Of a stretch of DNA of 64,000 nt, positions 53,982-64,000 are shown one piece after another. The notes under the pieces were generated by a model, which had not been told where the DNA came from, ran no database searches, and was given only the letters and a program-made list of their open reading frames with translations. Position numbers and translations under genes: made by a program. The first letter of the stretch is position 1. Every line of letters starts with the position of its first letter. The stretch comes from Usnea hakonensis (taxonomy: Eukaryota; Ascomycota; Lecanoromycetes; Lecanorales; Parmeliaceae), in the NCBI GenBank assembly GCA_013423325.1, contig BLJB01000222.1:124001-188000 (forward strand), written 5' to 3'.

Positions 53982-55469
53982 TCAGACATGGTTTTCATTC
54001 GTAGTCCAAAAGAGCTCGTATAAGGTGTCCGGCTCCTTATCCAAAGCTCTATGGATGTAATATTGCCTAACGCCCTCATCCTCCACCTTTGCATCCAAGA
54101 ACTTGTACTGGATCTTCCCCTCGACTCTAGGCCTCAGCGGACCTATCGAATGTTCATAGCCTTTCATAAACGAGTTGACCTCTCGGCTTGGCATGAAGGT
54201 ATCCTCTATCTTGTCCATATCTTGGTTTTTCACAAGATCCGCCAAGACCTTCTGATTTGGGTAGGTAGAGATCGAGAAACCGTTGCTCAGAACCATATTC
54301 GGGCCAAATTGCCATCGTTGCAGGAAGCAGTCGCCGCAGACGTCAGATACAAAATGCATCTTGGCCATGGGATAAGTATTCAGCGCTTTTTGTTCAGGCT
54401 TAAGCTCGAAATGCCACCCCGTCTTCCAGTGATGTAGTGAGAGCGGTAAGCGACCACTTTCATAGAACCCAGAGAGGTCACCGCCGAGATCTGCTTGGTG
54501 GAGCCCGAGTATAGGCTGAAATTTGGTTGTTGTGTGTCTAGTAATGCACTCGAAGATTCTGATGTCTCCTTGCTGAGCACTTGTCTCTTTGTCGCAGGTT
54601 TCGTGATTGTCATTGATCCGAGCAGCCATTGGAAGCGATAGAAACGTACCCCCACCACCAAAAGACATCATCCCGTAAACCATGACGGTCCACCAATCCT
54701 CCGACAACGAACCAAGATACCATTCCTTGGACAAGTCATATGCGCTAAGTTTGTCGACCAGAGAGTGCATCGAAGGTAGAAAGGTGTCGTCATCTAACAG
54801 GGAGATCCACTGAGTTACAGAATCCCTTTTTCCGTATAGGATTTTCACCAGGGAGAAGTATCGAGCTTGCATCGTGCTACCCTTCGGTGCTCCAACAACC
54901 GTAGCATTTATACCAAGTTCATGCATGCGAACTTCCAACGCTTCCATTTCTTTTCTACGTGGCGTAACTTCGCCATCCTCTATAGCCAAGATGACGAGCC
55001 GAGCGTTGGTGTGAGCTAGGGACCTTTGGAGATGTGGTATTGAACCATCTATGCGATTGATGTAGGTCGAAATGCCGAAAATGATATGAGGCGCACTGGC
55101 AGGTTGACTCGGAAAGGCAGGTACCTCCAATATAAGCGGAGGAGAGCATTGTTCCAGCTCCCAATCCGGAGATTTGGCTGGGTCCACCAACTGTACCTCT
55201 GGGAGGAGCGAAGCCTCAATCTTGGTGAGAGAAGTCCGATTGAGATGCGGATTAGGCTTGACGATGACATCGCGGCGAGCATATTTGATGGGGAATTTAA
55301 GATCCAAGTCCTTCAAGCCTGCGGGCCTGCCCGGACATGCCTCCCGGTTAGTACGGCCGCCAGTTTCCAAGCGCAAAGGTGCAGGATCGGAGCGGCTGCT
55401 GAGACGCAAGAGACCGAGGGAAATAGCAAGGAGAACCAGGGCAGCTACGATGCGAATGGCAAATGACAT
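53982..55469 (-). CDS. type II membrane glycosyltransferase with DXD motif (fringe/GT31-like), 495 aa
   Basis: A single exon. A short cytosolic end is followed by a signal anchor (IVAALVLLAISLGLLRL, about 7-23), then a Pro-rich stem. The catalytic region begins APHIIFGISTYINRI at about 127 and includes NARLVILAIEDG. The metal-binding motif is SLLDDDTFLP, with DDD at 226-228. WYLGSLSEDWWTVMVYG and the GGGGTFLSL segment follow, as in fringe-type GT31 and fungal DUF604 proteins. Two Cys pairs are present (near 300 and 385: CGDCF). It would transfer a sugar from a nucleotide donor to a glycan or lipid in the Golgi lumen; donor and acceptor are unknown. Confidence 0.8.
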   Translation of the reverse strand: MSFAIRIVAALVLLAISLGLLRLSSRSDPAPLRLETGGRTNREACPGRPAGLKDLDLKFPIKYARRDVIVKPNPHLNRTSLTKIEASLLPEVQLVDPAKSPDWELEQCSPPLILEVPAFPSQPASAPHIIFGISTYINRIDGSIPHLQRSLAHTNARLVILAIEDGEVTPRRKEMEALEVRMHELGINATVVGAPKGSTMQARYFSLVKILYGKRDSVTQWISLLDDDTFLPSMHSLVDKLSAYDLSKEWYLGSLSEDWWTVMVYGMMSFGGGGTFLSLPMAARINDNHETCDKETSAQQGDIRIFECITRHTTTKFQPILGLHQADLGGDLSGFYESGRLPLSLHHWKTGWHFELKPEQKALNTYPMAKMHFVSDVCGDCFLQRWQFGPNMVLSNGFSISTYPNQKVLADLVKNQDMDKIEDTFMPSREVNSFMKGYEHSIGPLRPRVEGKIQYKFLDAKVEDEGVRQYYIHRALDKEPDTLYELFWTTNENHV

Positions 55470-57117
55470 GCTTGGTGATGGGGAGAATGCGCAAGTCTCT
55501 GAGCTCCCAGGTACGGAGTGCTAAAAGCGCAACTCGAGTCTCGCATTGGGTAGTCGTTTATTTTGATATTCGGCCGAGGTCCGAAGCATTGCTCATAAAA
55601 TTGTAAGTGTCATCTTGAGACGACTGCCCGTTGGATGCCGGTGACGCAGAACAAGAAGAATGGTAGCGAGAGTTGAAGAGTGAAAGAGATTGAGGGCGCG
55701 TTTGTCGCAAGAGGTTTACGGCAGAGAAAAGAGGGGCAAATAATGTCCGAAGAGAGGGTAATGACAGAAGGTTTTCCAATTAGTAACGCAAGGCTTGTAC
55801 AGGGTGGAAGGAAGTGAAGGAAGTCAGGTCGATAAATTGATTGTTATACAGTAGAATGAAGGTGGAGGGGTAACCTTATAGAAAGATGAAAATGGAGATG
55901 AAAACAAAACAGAGAAATAGCTTAAGAATAAAACCGTACCTCGTATCTCACATGCACATCATCATCTAAGGTACTTTACTTTATCTCATCCCGCGCACGT
56001 GCAAGGCGCCCATCGGCCAAAATCCGTTTTTTGATTGGGCCGTTGTTTAGCTGCAGGATAACGTTGTGAGCGAAGCGAATACGTAAGGTAAAGTAAGTAA
56101 TCGTCCTTCCCGCGGCCCCGCCCTCTCCCTTCATATAGGCGTCCCACTCAACTATAAGCGATAGCGAATAATGGTACGTACCTAACTACTTTACCTAGCT
56201 GATGAGGTGGAACTTCGCAACTCGCATCGGTCGTCGCTAGTAGTCACTACTTCACCCCTGCATCTCGATCCGAATCTTTTCCGCCCCGTGTCACAAGAGA
56301 AACATCTACAACATAACGGTTGCGCAAGGGACTCATTGCTGACATCTCGTATATTTCTTACCGATATTCTTCCGACCTGCCGTCGGGCACCCGCGATCGA
56401 CCATGTCTAGTGAGCGATGGCAGAGTCAAGGCAATGGAAAGTGACCTTTATCAGAGCTAGGGTTTTTCTGTGTCCTTAGCGCAATCGATATACCACAGGT
56501 GTTCATGTTCCTCAAATGCTTTCGGCACCAGCAGCTGGATCATGATGTATTTGTAGGAAATTTCTGTTTGGGGAAAGTTGGAGACAATAGATTCCGCTGA
56601 TTGGGGGATGAATGGAGCTAGGGCAATAGGAGCGATACGATTTCATTCCACGGGCAGAGGATGTTGGATTGGTCTTTGGAGATCTTTCACGCGGGTGAAG
56701 GCAACTCTCGTACAGTAGGGGATAACGATGGACTGATAGATTTGCTGGGAATGAGCTTAAATAGTAGCGGGCAGAAAGTGTGTACAAATGACCATTGCAG
56801 CTCTGGTTTGAGACTCGTCAGTCCACTGCAGTGATGGCAACGTCGAAGAATTGGACAATGGATTGTGTGAATGGCTTTTTTAAACTTTAATGTGCGCTAA
56901 TTAAAGATAACGATAAGGCGCGTGCAGTAAAATTAGCGTGCAAATCGCGTCCTCCAACCTCGACAATATTTGGCCTTGGCCAGACTCTCTAACATCTTCT
57001 CCATGAGTAAATACTGTACAATGGGATACTTCCAGCACCCTTCTTAATCAGCTGGCACTTTTTCTATTTGAGTGCGCATCGAATCTACCTAAAGTCGCTT
57101 TTGGATATCCTTTCAGC
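55470..57117. promoter_or_regulatory. long divergent intergenic region between glycosyltransferase and sirtuin genes
   Basis: 1.65 kb with no supported gene; the 73-residue minus frame at 55779-55558 starts with TTG and has no domain. Around 55970-56100 related AT-rich words recur in opposite orientation (TACTTTACTTTA near 55973, TAAAGTAAGTA near 56088), a weak imperfect inverted repeat. A GC-rich patch lies near 56105-56130. Confidence 0.45.
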
Positions 57118-58773
57118 ATGCCCATACTCGAGGTTACACAAGAGAACAACCGACAGCTTCAGAACATTGCCAATACTCTGGCATCAGCCAAAAAAGTCAT
57201 CGTATTCACTGGTGCCGGTATATCAACTAATTGTGGCATACCAGTAAGCTCGAAGCCGCTCCTCCTCATCATCTGTAGCTAATCATCGCTTCAGGATTTT
57301 CGCTCAGAGGAGGGGCTCTACTCTCTCATACAAGCCCAACGCGATACCACTCCCTTGGCCGCAACATCTGGCACGACCAAAACAAATCATCTCATCTCTC
57401 CCTCTTCCTCCACGAGATCAAAGCCTATACCTATCTCTACACCCAACAACGTCAAAGGCAAAGACCTTTTCGATTCTCAAGTCTGGAAGGATCCCATCAG
57501 CACCTCAGTCTTCTATACTTTCATCGCATCCCTCCGCAAATCTATCCACGAAGAAGTCAAGAAAGTCACGCCTACTCATCGCTTCATCAAGAGCCTCAGA
57601 GACACGCGAAAATTGGTCAGATGCTACACGCAGAACATTGATGGACTGGAGGCAAGAGAAGGGTTGAATACGGACATGGCCCATGGAAAGGGCAATCGAG
57701 CGCGTTTCACCAAAAGATCATTGGAGGGCCAAAGATCGCCTGCACGGATGCAGGCTGGTGCTGATCTCGACGGTGGATGCGAGGTAGTGCAATTACACGG
57801 TGATTTAAAGGTGTTGAGATGTACCCTTTGCCAGCAAACAAGCGACTGGGAAGATCGACACAGTACGCGGCTACTTGCCGGACAAGCTCCGATGTGCCAG
57901 CTCTGTGTGGCAACAAATCAAAACCGACAAGATCGAGGGAAGCGTGGAACCAAGATTGGGACCTTAAGGCCGAACATTGTGCTGTACGGAGAAGAGCACC
58001 CTTGCGCGGACGCAGTCGGAGAAATGACGGCCTCGGATCTGACCATGAAACCTGACGTGTTGCTCATTTTGGGCACTTCACTCCATGTTCATGGCCTGAA
58101 AACAATGGTCCGAGAGTTTGCCAAGGCTGTACATGCAAAGGCCGGAGGGAAGGGGAGAGTGGTTTTTATAAACCTCACGAGACCATCAGAGAGTGTTTGG
58201 AAGGACGTGCTTGATTACTGGGTTTCCATGGACTGTGATGCCTGGGTTGATTCCATGAGGAAACATCGACCGGATATATTCCAGACCCAGCCAGCACTCA
58301 AGGTGCAGGTGAAGAAGGCAAACAACAAGCAAATGCCAAAGGCTATCGGAAATGGGGTTATGGCCGCCAAGCCCTCGGATGACAAAGAGAACCAGTTGCA
58401 TGCCTCTGTTCCCTCTCCACAGAAATCCATCCAACCCAGCGTCCTCGTCACCCCAAAGAAGCAAAAGCCCCTAGGAGATAAAGCCGCTTCTATCAGCAAA
58501 GCTTTCAGATCCCAGATCCCCTCGTCGCCGTCACAGAAACAGCAGATTCCAGGCCCCAGCTCCCAACTCCTCCGCCAACTCGCAGAAGCCGCCACCACCG
58601 CCAAGGGTCCCGTCGAGCAGTCAGGTAACACGAGCGAAGACCCGCAGCTGCCAACACCCCCATCAACAGGGAACAGAGGAAGCAAGAGATCCCTCGTGGA
58701 CGCCTACCAAAATCTTTGCCATACTCCATCGAAGAAGAAACAGCGAGCAGGCGTGAGTATTTGGCAGGATTAG
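57118..58773 (+). CDS. HST4: sirtuin NAD-dependent protein deacetylase, HST3/HST4-like, 534 aa
   Basis: Exons 57118-57243 and 57295-58773, phase 0 (GTAAGC donor, GCTAATC branch, TTCAG acceptor). The NAD-binding motif VIVFTGAGISTNCGIP spans the splice and continues DFRSEEGLY. TQNIDGLE is at 154-161, the catalytic His of QLHGD at about 210, zinc Cys at 218, 221, 243 and 246 (CTLC, CQLC), and PNIVLYGE at about 268. A 60-residue Ser/Thr/Pro insertion (about 60-105) and a disordered C-terminal tail of about 150 residues match the HST3/HST4 layout, not Sir2. Those enzymes deacetylate histone H3 Lys56 in the nucleus. The tail carries a KEN sequence at 406-408 followed by Ser-Pro sites, a possible degradation signal. 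All catalytic motifs are intact. Confidence 0.88.
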
Positions 58774-59104
58774 GATAAGGACGTGGAGAGGGCGTGGAGG
58801 GTATGATGGTTTAGCTACGGGGAAGCCGTTCTCCTGTTGGTTTTCACTCGTGTGTTTTCATCGAAGAGGTATGCATTGTATGTATCTCACCTCAACCTAC
58901 CACAATCCATAAAACAATTAATTAATATCATCCCATCCTTTATCGAGTACAGTAAAGAACAATGAAATACCATACAATACAGCACTACAAATCCGTCCTT
59001 CGAACCAATATCACTCACAGCCATGCTCGGAATCTTAGCCGTATACCGACCGTATGTGGCCAGTCTAGTCCAGCAAGTATCCAAAGCAATCACATCCTCT
59101 ACCT
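58774..59104. other. 3' flank of the sirtuin gene, no gene
   Basis: Contains the sirtuin transcript end and leads into the low-complexity tracts. Confidence 0.5.
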
Positions 59105-59292
59105 ACATCTCCCCTCCCTAATCTTCCCTCCCCTCCCTTCTCCCTTTCAAACCCTCCCCTCCCCTTCCCCCTTCCCTTCCCCCTTCTCCCCTTCCCCTCC
59201 CTCCCTTCCCCCCTATCCCCCCCTATTCCCACCCTTTCAACCCCCCCCCTATCCCCCTCCCCCCTCACCCCTCACCCCTTCCCCCCCTCGCC
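59105..59292. repeat. polypyrimidine (C-rich) tract
   Basis: About 190 bp of almost pure C and T on the plus strand, with many CCCT and CCCC runs. Open frames over it are Pro/Ser-rich artefacts. Confidence 0.85.
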
Positions 59293-59325
59293 TCCTTTCT
59301 CTTCTACACTCTATAATAAGGGGTT

Positions 59326-59329
59326 CTTT

Positions 59330-59364
<35 letters not shown>
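59326..59364. repeat. (CTTT)n microsatellite
   Basis: Nine to ten copies of the tetranucleotide followed by degenerate CT-rich copies up to about 59400. Confidence 0.9.
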
Positions 59365-59365
<1 letters not shown>

Positions 59366-59473
59366 TTCTTTTCTCTTTTTCTCTTTTTCTCTTCCTTTCT
59401 CTTAGCTCTTAGCTCTTAGATAGATATGAATGAAAGGAGAGGTTATTTTGTTATGTGTATGAGGTTTTGGGTA

Positions 59474-59622
59474 GGGGTGAGGGTGGGGGGGGGGATGGTG
59501 GGATGCGTGGGGTTTTGGGGATGGATAGTGGGAGTGGAAGGGGGGAGGGTGGGTGGGTTTGGGTTTGGAGGGAAGGGGGATGGTGGGAGTGGAGGGGGGT
59601 GGGGTGGGATGGGGAGGAGGTT
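59474..59622. repeat. G-rich tract
   Basis: About 150 bp with many runs of three or more G on the plus strand, complementary in composition to the C-rich tract 200 bp upstream. Several GGG runs lie within quadruplex-forming distance. Confidence 0.8.
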
Positions 59623-59868
59623 TGTACATGGTGAAGGATTATGGTGTAAAGATGGGATTTGCTAATATGTTGTAGCGTCAGGCTCAAAGTATGCTTGGGC
59701 TGGCTGATCGATGTATTCAATGTCTCTGTCTGATATTATCTTCGAATAACATGTTTGACAATTTGTGGTCCGCAAGCACTGTCATCATCTTTTCTTCTCA
59801 TCAACACATGAAATACTTAAGAAATAACATCCCCAAGGCTTCCCTTCATTACCGTCCCCTCAATCATC

Positions 59869-61929
59869 TTAGCGTGATAGGAAATCTTTTCCAAGACGAT
59901 CACCAGCACTCTCTGAACTACTATCATCATCAAGATAATCATCATCATCATCACTGGAAGTCATCGGTGTGGCTGCACCGCTACCCGAGCTCTCGGAGTG
60001 GTTATTGGTGCCTAAACCTGCTGGAGACGTATGTACGTAGTCAAAGAGCGGGGTTTGAACCGCCTGTTGCGGACGCGCTGTGATAGTGTTCGTTCCTTCG
60101 AGGGCGGCTTGAGAAAGGGTTCTGTTCATTCGTTTTTGGGTGGCTGGATTCCGAGCGTAGCTGCGAGGACTCGCTTTGTTTTCATTAGGAGGGGTGGTTT
60201 CAGTCGCGATAGTCGCGAGTGGTGGGCGAGGGGTATCATTGGCTGCATCGAGCTGCACGCTGTCTGTGACTTGTGCGGGGGAGACGGAGTCGTAGGATGG
60301 AGGCGCTTGGTCTTTGGGTTGGGCGGTGTTGCTGTTGGAATGTGATTTTTGTGGGCGGGTTGAGCGCTCTGGAGCGCGGCGTGGTTGAGATGGATTGTTA
60401 TGTGCTTCACGAGGAGGTGCGCTGTGGTTGATGGTAGTGGGGTGTGATGTGGTTTGATGTCTTACTTGGAGACGGGTGGCTTGTGGCTGGGGAGTAATGT
60501 TCTCGCTGTCCGATTCCTGAGCATCGCGCCTGCCGCGAGGAGACGGTTTGCGATTGCCAATATCGAGACCTGCTGTCGCTAAATTTATTCTGGCAGAATA
60601 CAGCTTTCGTTTTTGAAGAGCAACCTGCTCGAGAAATATATCATTTTCTTTACCACTTCGTGTGTGTGCAACATGAGTATCGTGTCGCTTCAGCCGGAGC
60701 TCAGCCTGAGCCTCTTCGGCTCTGAGGTATTCTCTATCAAAGTCTTTGCTTAGTTTGACTAGGTATCGTCGATGGGTCTTCTCTGCGGCTGTTGGAGCTC
60801 GGAGTCGTCCACTATACCTGTCGGCAATGGCGTCATTGACGGAGTCGAAATCTCGGATGTGTTTGAAGTATTCCTCTTCAGTGTCAGTATCAAAGGATCC
60901 TACATCCGAGTCCGAATGGTGCCCTCGTGGTCTTGCGAGGCGAGGTCGATGAATGAATGCTTCGCTGAGATCGTCTTCGAGCGCATCGGCTTCAGAATCG
61001 TCCTCGAAGCGATGCCGTGTAAGATAAGGCCCTGTGGGGCGCACTCCTGCTCTTTTAGGGTCATAGTCCTTGCGTCTTTCGAAGTCTGCATGATCAGGAT
61101 AGCTACCCAGGAAAGGCCCCGCACTTCCTCTCCCGTGAAAATTGCGTCGTTCGAGGTCGGTATAATCGGAATAGCTGATCAGAGGGGGCCCAAAACCGCC
61201 TCTCTCATGTTCCTGGCGTAATTCAAAATCGGTGTAATCAGGGAAGACGCCCAGAGGAAGCTCCATGCTACCTCTTCCTAGCGATCTAGACCGCCCCGAA
61301 TGATCTAGGTTGGTGTCACGGTTCTCGCGATCTTGAGATCGAGAATCAGGGCCTGGTGACCCGAGTTTCGCGCGGAAGAAGGATGATAAAGACTGTGACT
61401 CGAATGGCGGTTTATACCCCCCGTAGCTACGATGCACATCATCGTCGAACCAAGAGTCATCATTGGCTGAGTCGTATGGTGGTGGACTGTAATCTCCAAA
61501 CCGTCCATGACGATCAAACTCCCGCTCCCTGTCAGTCTCATCATATGAAGAAGGACGATAGTACGGACGACCACGTTGACTAGGCGGCGGTGAATCCGCT
61601 TCGCTGTGTTGATTATGTTGATGAAATACTGGCTCCGGCTTTACAGAGCCATGACTAACATGTCTCGGTCCATCTCGATCGTAAGGAGAGAATTCCCAAT
61701 CTTCGGCACATTCGGGGCAACCAAGTCCAGGTGTACGGCAAGTCAGTGGTAGACAATAAGGTCTTGGGCCTGGGCGAGGGACGGCTACTGGGTAGCATTC
61801 ACGAGGAGGCGGCGTGTTTGCTGCCGTGTGACGTTGCTCAGTCCGAGCTCGTGAGGAGTTGATAGCTGAGGGATCGGGCTCGAAAATGTATTCAGATCTC
61901 GCTGCTGGGGAGTGAGATGGTCTGGGCAT
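59869..61929 (-). CDS. hypothetical disordered protein with three 24-residue repeats, 686 aa
   Basis: A single long exon from ATG. Residues 59-75 hold a Cys cluster (YCLPLTC, GCPEC), possibly a metal site. Residues 226-297 are three tandem 24-residue repeats on the theme L-x-x-F/Y-x-D-Y/H-x-D-F/L-E-x-R. A helical, charged section at about 345-480 (DSVNDAIADRYSGRLRAPTAAEKTHRRY, KDFDREYLRAEEAQAELRLKRHD) looks like the only folded or coiled-coil part. The remainder is rich in Ser, Pro, Thr and Gln. No enzyme motif, signal peptide or membrane segment. I do not recognise a family. The unbroken frame of over 2 kb supports a real gene. Confidence 0.7.
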   Translation of the reverse strand: MPRPSHSPAARSEYIFEPDPSAINSSRARTEQRHTAANTPPPRECYPVAVPRPGPRPYCLPLTCRTPGLGCPECAEDWEFSPYDRDGPRHVSHGSVKPEPVFHQHNQHSEADSPPPSQRGRPYYRPSSYDETDREREFDRHGRFGDYSPPPYDSANDDSWFDDDVHRSYGGYKPPFESQSLSSFFRAKLGSPGPDSRSQDRENRDTNLDHSGRSRSLGRGSMELPLGVFPDYTDFELRQEHERGGFGPPLISYSDYTDLERRNFHGRGSAGPFLGSYPDHADFERRKDYDPKRAGVRPTGPYLTRHRFEDDSEADALEDDLSEAFIHRPRLARPRGHHSDSDVGSFDTDTEEEYFKHIRDFDSVNDAIADRYSGRLRAPTAAEKTHRRYLVKLSKDFDREYLRAEEAQAELRLKRHDTHVAHTRSGKENDIFLEQVALQKRKLYSARINLATAGLDIGNRKPSPRGRRDAQESDSENITPQPQATRLQVRHQTTSHPTTINHSAPPREAHNNPSQPRRAPERSTRPQKSHSNSNTAQPKDQAPPSYDSVSPAQVTDSVQLDAANDTPRPPLATIATETTPPNENKASPRSYARNPATQKRMNRTLSQAALEGTNTITARPQQAVQTPLFDYVHTSPAGLGTNNHSESSGSGAATPMTSSDDDDDYLDDDSSSESAGDRLGKDFLSR
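61039..61254 (-). repeat. three 72-bp in-frame tandem repeats
   Basis: The units encode residues 226-249, 250-273 and 274-297 of the 686-aa protein, each 24 residues, beginning LGVF, LISY and LGSY. The core reads DYTDFE, DYTDLE and DHADFE, and the units have the same length and spacing of Asp, Glu and Arg. They are diverged at DNA level, so the duplication is not recent. Confidence 0.75.
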
Positions 61930-63269
61930 TGTGGTACGTTGAAGTCGTTGTCGTGTTGATCCTTGGAAGGCTATGTCTGAAAGTGATGAGGAAAAAGCAG
62001 GGTCGGCTGGAGGGGTTAGTGAAGATATGAAAGACAGATTTGTAATGTACGACTTGTTGTTGGAAGTGCGTCTGTTGGAAGACTAGAATGTAGCTGTGAC
62101 TGATGTTGTTTTTGTGGTCGTACACTTATTAGGAGATTATGTAGGAAAGAAAGAAAGAAATGTGGGAAGGAGGAGTGAAGTGATGGGAATATGATGTAAA
62201 GCGCTCAAGGCTACCTTTTGTGTTAAGCACAGGGATTACGAGGCACACAGTAATTGATTGGATCTCGTTACGTTTCACGTGAGGCTGATGATCACAAGGT
62301 AGCATTTTTTAACTCCGAGGTAGGGCTATGGCACGCGGAATGACCGAATGCTTCACCATTCATGAGAGATCCGATTGGTTCTTCACGCCGAAACAATCTT
62401 CCGGTCTTCAGGTTGCAGAAAAAAGGGCAGGAGAACGGTATGCGCTAAGATTTGAAGATCCAATAGCTGTGTAGTGGTTTGGACACTGTATTCGGTCCAC
62501 ATATATCGGTAGGCGCTATGTGTCGTATATCCTGTGTTAAAGGATGCATTCGTCACTCTTTACATCCTTTCTTCACTCCGCACCCTTTTCCACCATCCCT
62601 CCTCTCCAAGCACCCTCGAACTCTACACTCTCCATCAGCCCCGAACCACCATTCACAAATCCCACCATATTCCTCAAACAATGCACCTAACCAACTAACA
62701 AGGTCCACAAATATCCCTCCCCCACATCCGCAACCCCTCCCTCCATAACCAGAAATGGTTTCAAGTTCAAACATTCTCGTCTACATCATACAAGGACTGG
62801 ACGCCGGTGTCTCCTTCGGTCATTCTGCCAGACACCAAATCAATCTCTATCCCACTACATAGATGTCATAATATACACGTGAATTTCATCACTTCAAGTA
62901 TAAGCTTCAGAAGCTGGCGGGTGAGGAAATTAGGCAGTGTTCGCGGGGGAAGGAGGGGTTGAGGTTGATTTCGGGAGAGAATGTTGGGGAGGTGGGGGAA
63001 TGGTAATGGGTATGGAGGAAGCGTGAGGGTGGAAGTGGAAAGTGGAGGGAGGGGGAGGGGGGGGGAATGAGATTGAATGGCTGAATGTAGTCTAGAAATC
63101 ATGGGCGGAGGGAGGAGCTGCGAAGAATTGATGGGGCTTTGGGGGTGAGGATGAGATGTATTTGTATGTTTGGCTCATCTCACGGACTGAAGACCCTAAG
63201 AAAGGGATTCTAGCTCAAGAGCGAGTATCCCGACCGACATTCTGCAGTAGCTTGCATTTACACAATGCC
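61930..63269. other. intergenic, no gene recognised
   Basis: 1.3 kb with short frames only. It contains the promoter of the 686-aa protein gene, a small CT-rich stretch near 62570-62650 and a purine-rich G-heavy stretch near 62940-63070. Nothing structured or domain-bearing was found. Confidence 0.5.
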
Positions 63270-64000
63270 CTAGTAGAAGTCAGACCTTCGAGACCGGCCT
63301 CCATGACCGTGACGAAGATCCTGACCTCCACTACGTCCGGATGCATAGTCCCTGCGGCCATAGTCTCCAGTACGGTTTGGTGTAGGATCTCGATAGCTGC
63401 GTGACGATCCGCCCGCCAAGTAATGGCCCTCGTCTCTGCTAGAAAGATGCCTGGCAATCCTTTTAACCTCATCCATATCATGCTTATCAGGATCGTGCTT
63501 GTATGCCTCCTTTTTCACTTGCTCGATTCTCAACTTTGCTCGTTCACGTTTTTCGTGTCCTTGGTTGTAAGCCACGCTGCCTTTCAACGACCGTCGCATG
63601 GCTTTTTCTCCTTCTTCTTCATCTCCGTAAGCCTCGTCCAATTCCGCTAGAAGCTCTGGCAGAGGCAAGCATGGACTGGTTGTCCGAGATCTTGACCTGT
63701 GCCCACCTATTGGGGTGTATGAGAAGTTTTCGGGACTTGGTCTGTCCGTGGCTTCGAGTCCAGTGTCTCGCCACTTTCGTGAGGCACCTCGTGTCGCTGA
63801 TTCCCGGGGATAGATGTCTTCTTCATCAAAGTCATCCGCGTAAGCCAAGTGACGGCTTTCCGTTTCGCGTCTGCGTCGAGGCTCATCAAGCGCTGATCCA
63901 TTCATCTCATTGATATAATTCGTGAAATATCGATCCATGTCATCATCATGATGACGACTTTCCACACCTCGTCGGTGATGAGATCCGACAATGGCGGAAC
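63270..64000 (-). CDS. hypothetical protein, C-terminal part only (runs off the right edge)
   Basis: The minus-strand frame ending at 63270 is open up to base 64000, at least 243 residues, so the start lies outside the window. The visible part is hydrophilic: a His/Arg-rich beginning (HHRRGVESRHHDDDMDRYF), an acidic stretch (YADDFDEEDIYPRES), then a likely helix at PLPELLAELDEAYGDEEEGEKAMRR. KRERAKLRIEQVKKEAY follows, and then an Arg/Ser/Gly/Asp-rich tail ending SRRSDFY. No domain recognised. Composition resembles the disordered protein to its left but no shared repeat was seen. Confidence 0.55.
   Translation of the reverse strand, partial: SAIVGSHHRRGVESRHHDDDMDRYFTNYINEMNGSALDEPRRRRETESRHLAYADDFDEEDIYPRESATRGASRKWRDTGLEATDRPSPENFSYTPIGGHRSRSRTTSPCLPLPELLAELDEAYGDEEEGEKAMRRSLKGSVAYNQGHEKRERAKLRIEQVKKEAYKHDPDKHDMDEVKRIARHLSSRDEGHYLAGGSSRSYRDPTPNRTGDYGRRDYASGRSGGQDLRHGHGGRSRRSDFY

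Noticed and set aside
55558..55779. 73-residue minus-strand frame as a small gene
   Set aside because: It begins with TTG, has no ATG at the right place and no recognisable features.
60040..60075. B-box-like GGTTCAAACCCC on the minus strand
   Set aside because: Flanks do not pair and the site is within the 686-aa coding region.
1..64000. CRISPR array, bacterial operon or prophage features
   Set aside because: Intron-rich genes and fungus-specific families show a eukaryotic nuclear sequence; no spaced direct-repeat array was seen.

Overview
The window reads as nuclear DNA of a filamentous ascomycete (Pezizomycotina). Evidence: short introns of about 47-85 nt with GTRNGT-type donors, CTRAC-type branch points and TAG/CAG/AAG acceptors; fungus-specific genes such as elongation factor 3; and 2EXR-type, rhodopsin-domain and NRPS-like genes typical of that group. 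A leotiomycete-like source is a guess from gene flavour, not a demonstrated placement. All gene models were assembled by hand from reading frames and splice signals.

Layout. Bases 1-13,650 are gene-poor and decayed. They hold an HNH-nuclease-like gene remnant, a Ty3/gypsy reverse transcriptase split by a 396-bp insert with a 9-bp target duplication, a possible DDE transposase fragment, SNF2- and DEAD-box helicase relics, two cysteine-motif genes or relics and a LysM-like fragment. From 14 kb onward the DNA is an ordinary gene-dense fungal chromosome: a GNAT acetyltransferase with a GC-AG intron, a small hypothetical gene, an unusual tRNA-Trp gene, and a divergent METTL16-type methyltransferase / TTC27-type TPR protein pair. 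Bases 23-32.5 kb carry three intact 2EXR/TPR-like paralogues and a decayed fourth, with MET8 (siroheme synthesis) and VAC1/PEP7 (endosomal FYVE tether) between the third and the fourth. Then come a repeat-bearing membrane glycoprotein and EF3.

Bases 39.4-49.7 kb look like a small specialised-metabolism locus: an NRPS-like A-T-R reductase, an MFS transporter, a seven-helix rhodopsin-domain protein and an FAD monooxygenase. The right part has a glycine-zipper protein, a DXD glycosyltransferase, an HST3/HST4-like sirtuin, a disordered protein with three 24-residue repeats, and a 5'-truncated gene running off the right edge.

The most unusual item is the tRNA-Trp gene at 17,272-17,400 (minus strand). 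Removing a 56-nt segment gives a 73-nt cloverleaf with anticodon CCA, but the segment lies in the variable loop, not at the canonical 37/38 intron site. It also carries the donor, branch point and acceptor of a fungal spliceosomal intron. Intergenic stretches were read and are described where they exceed about 300 bases.
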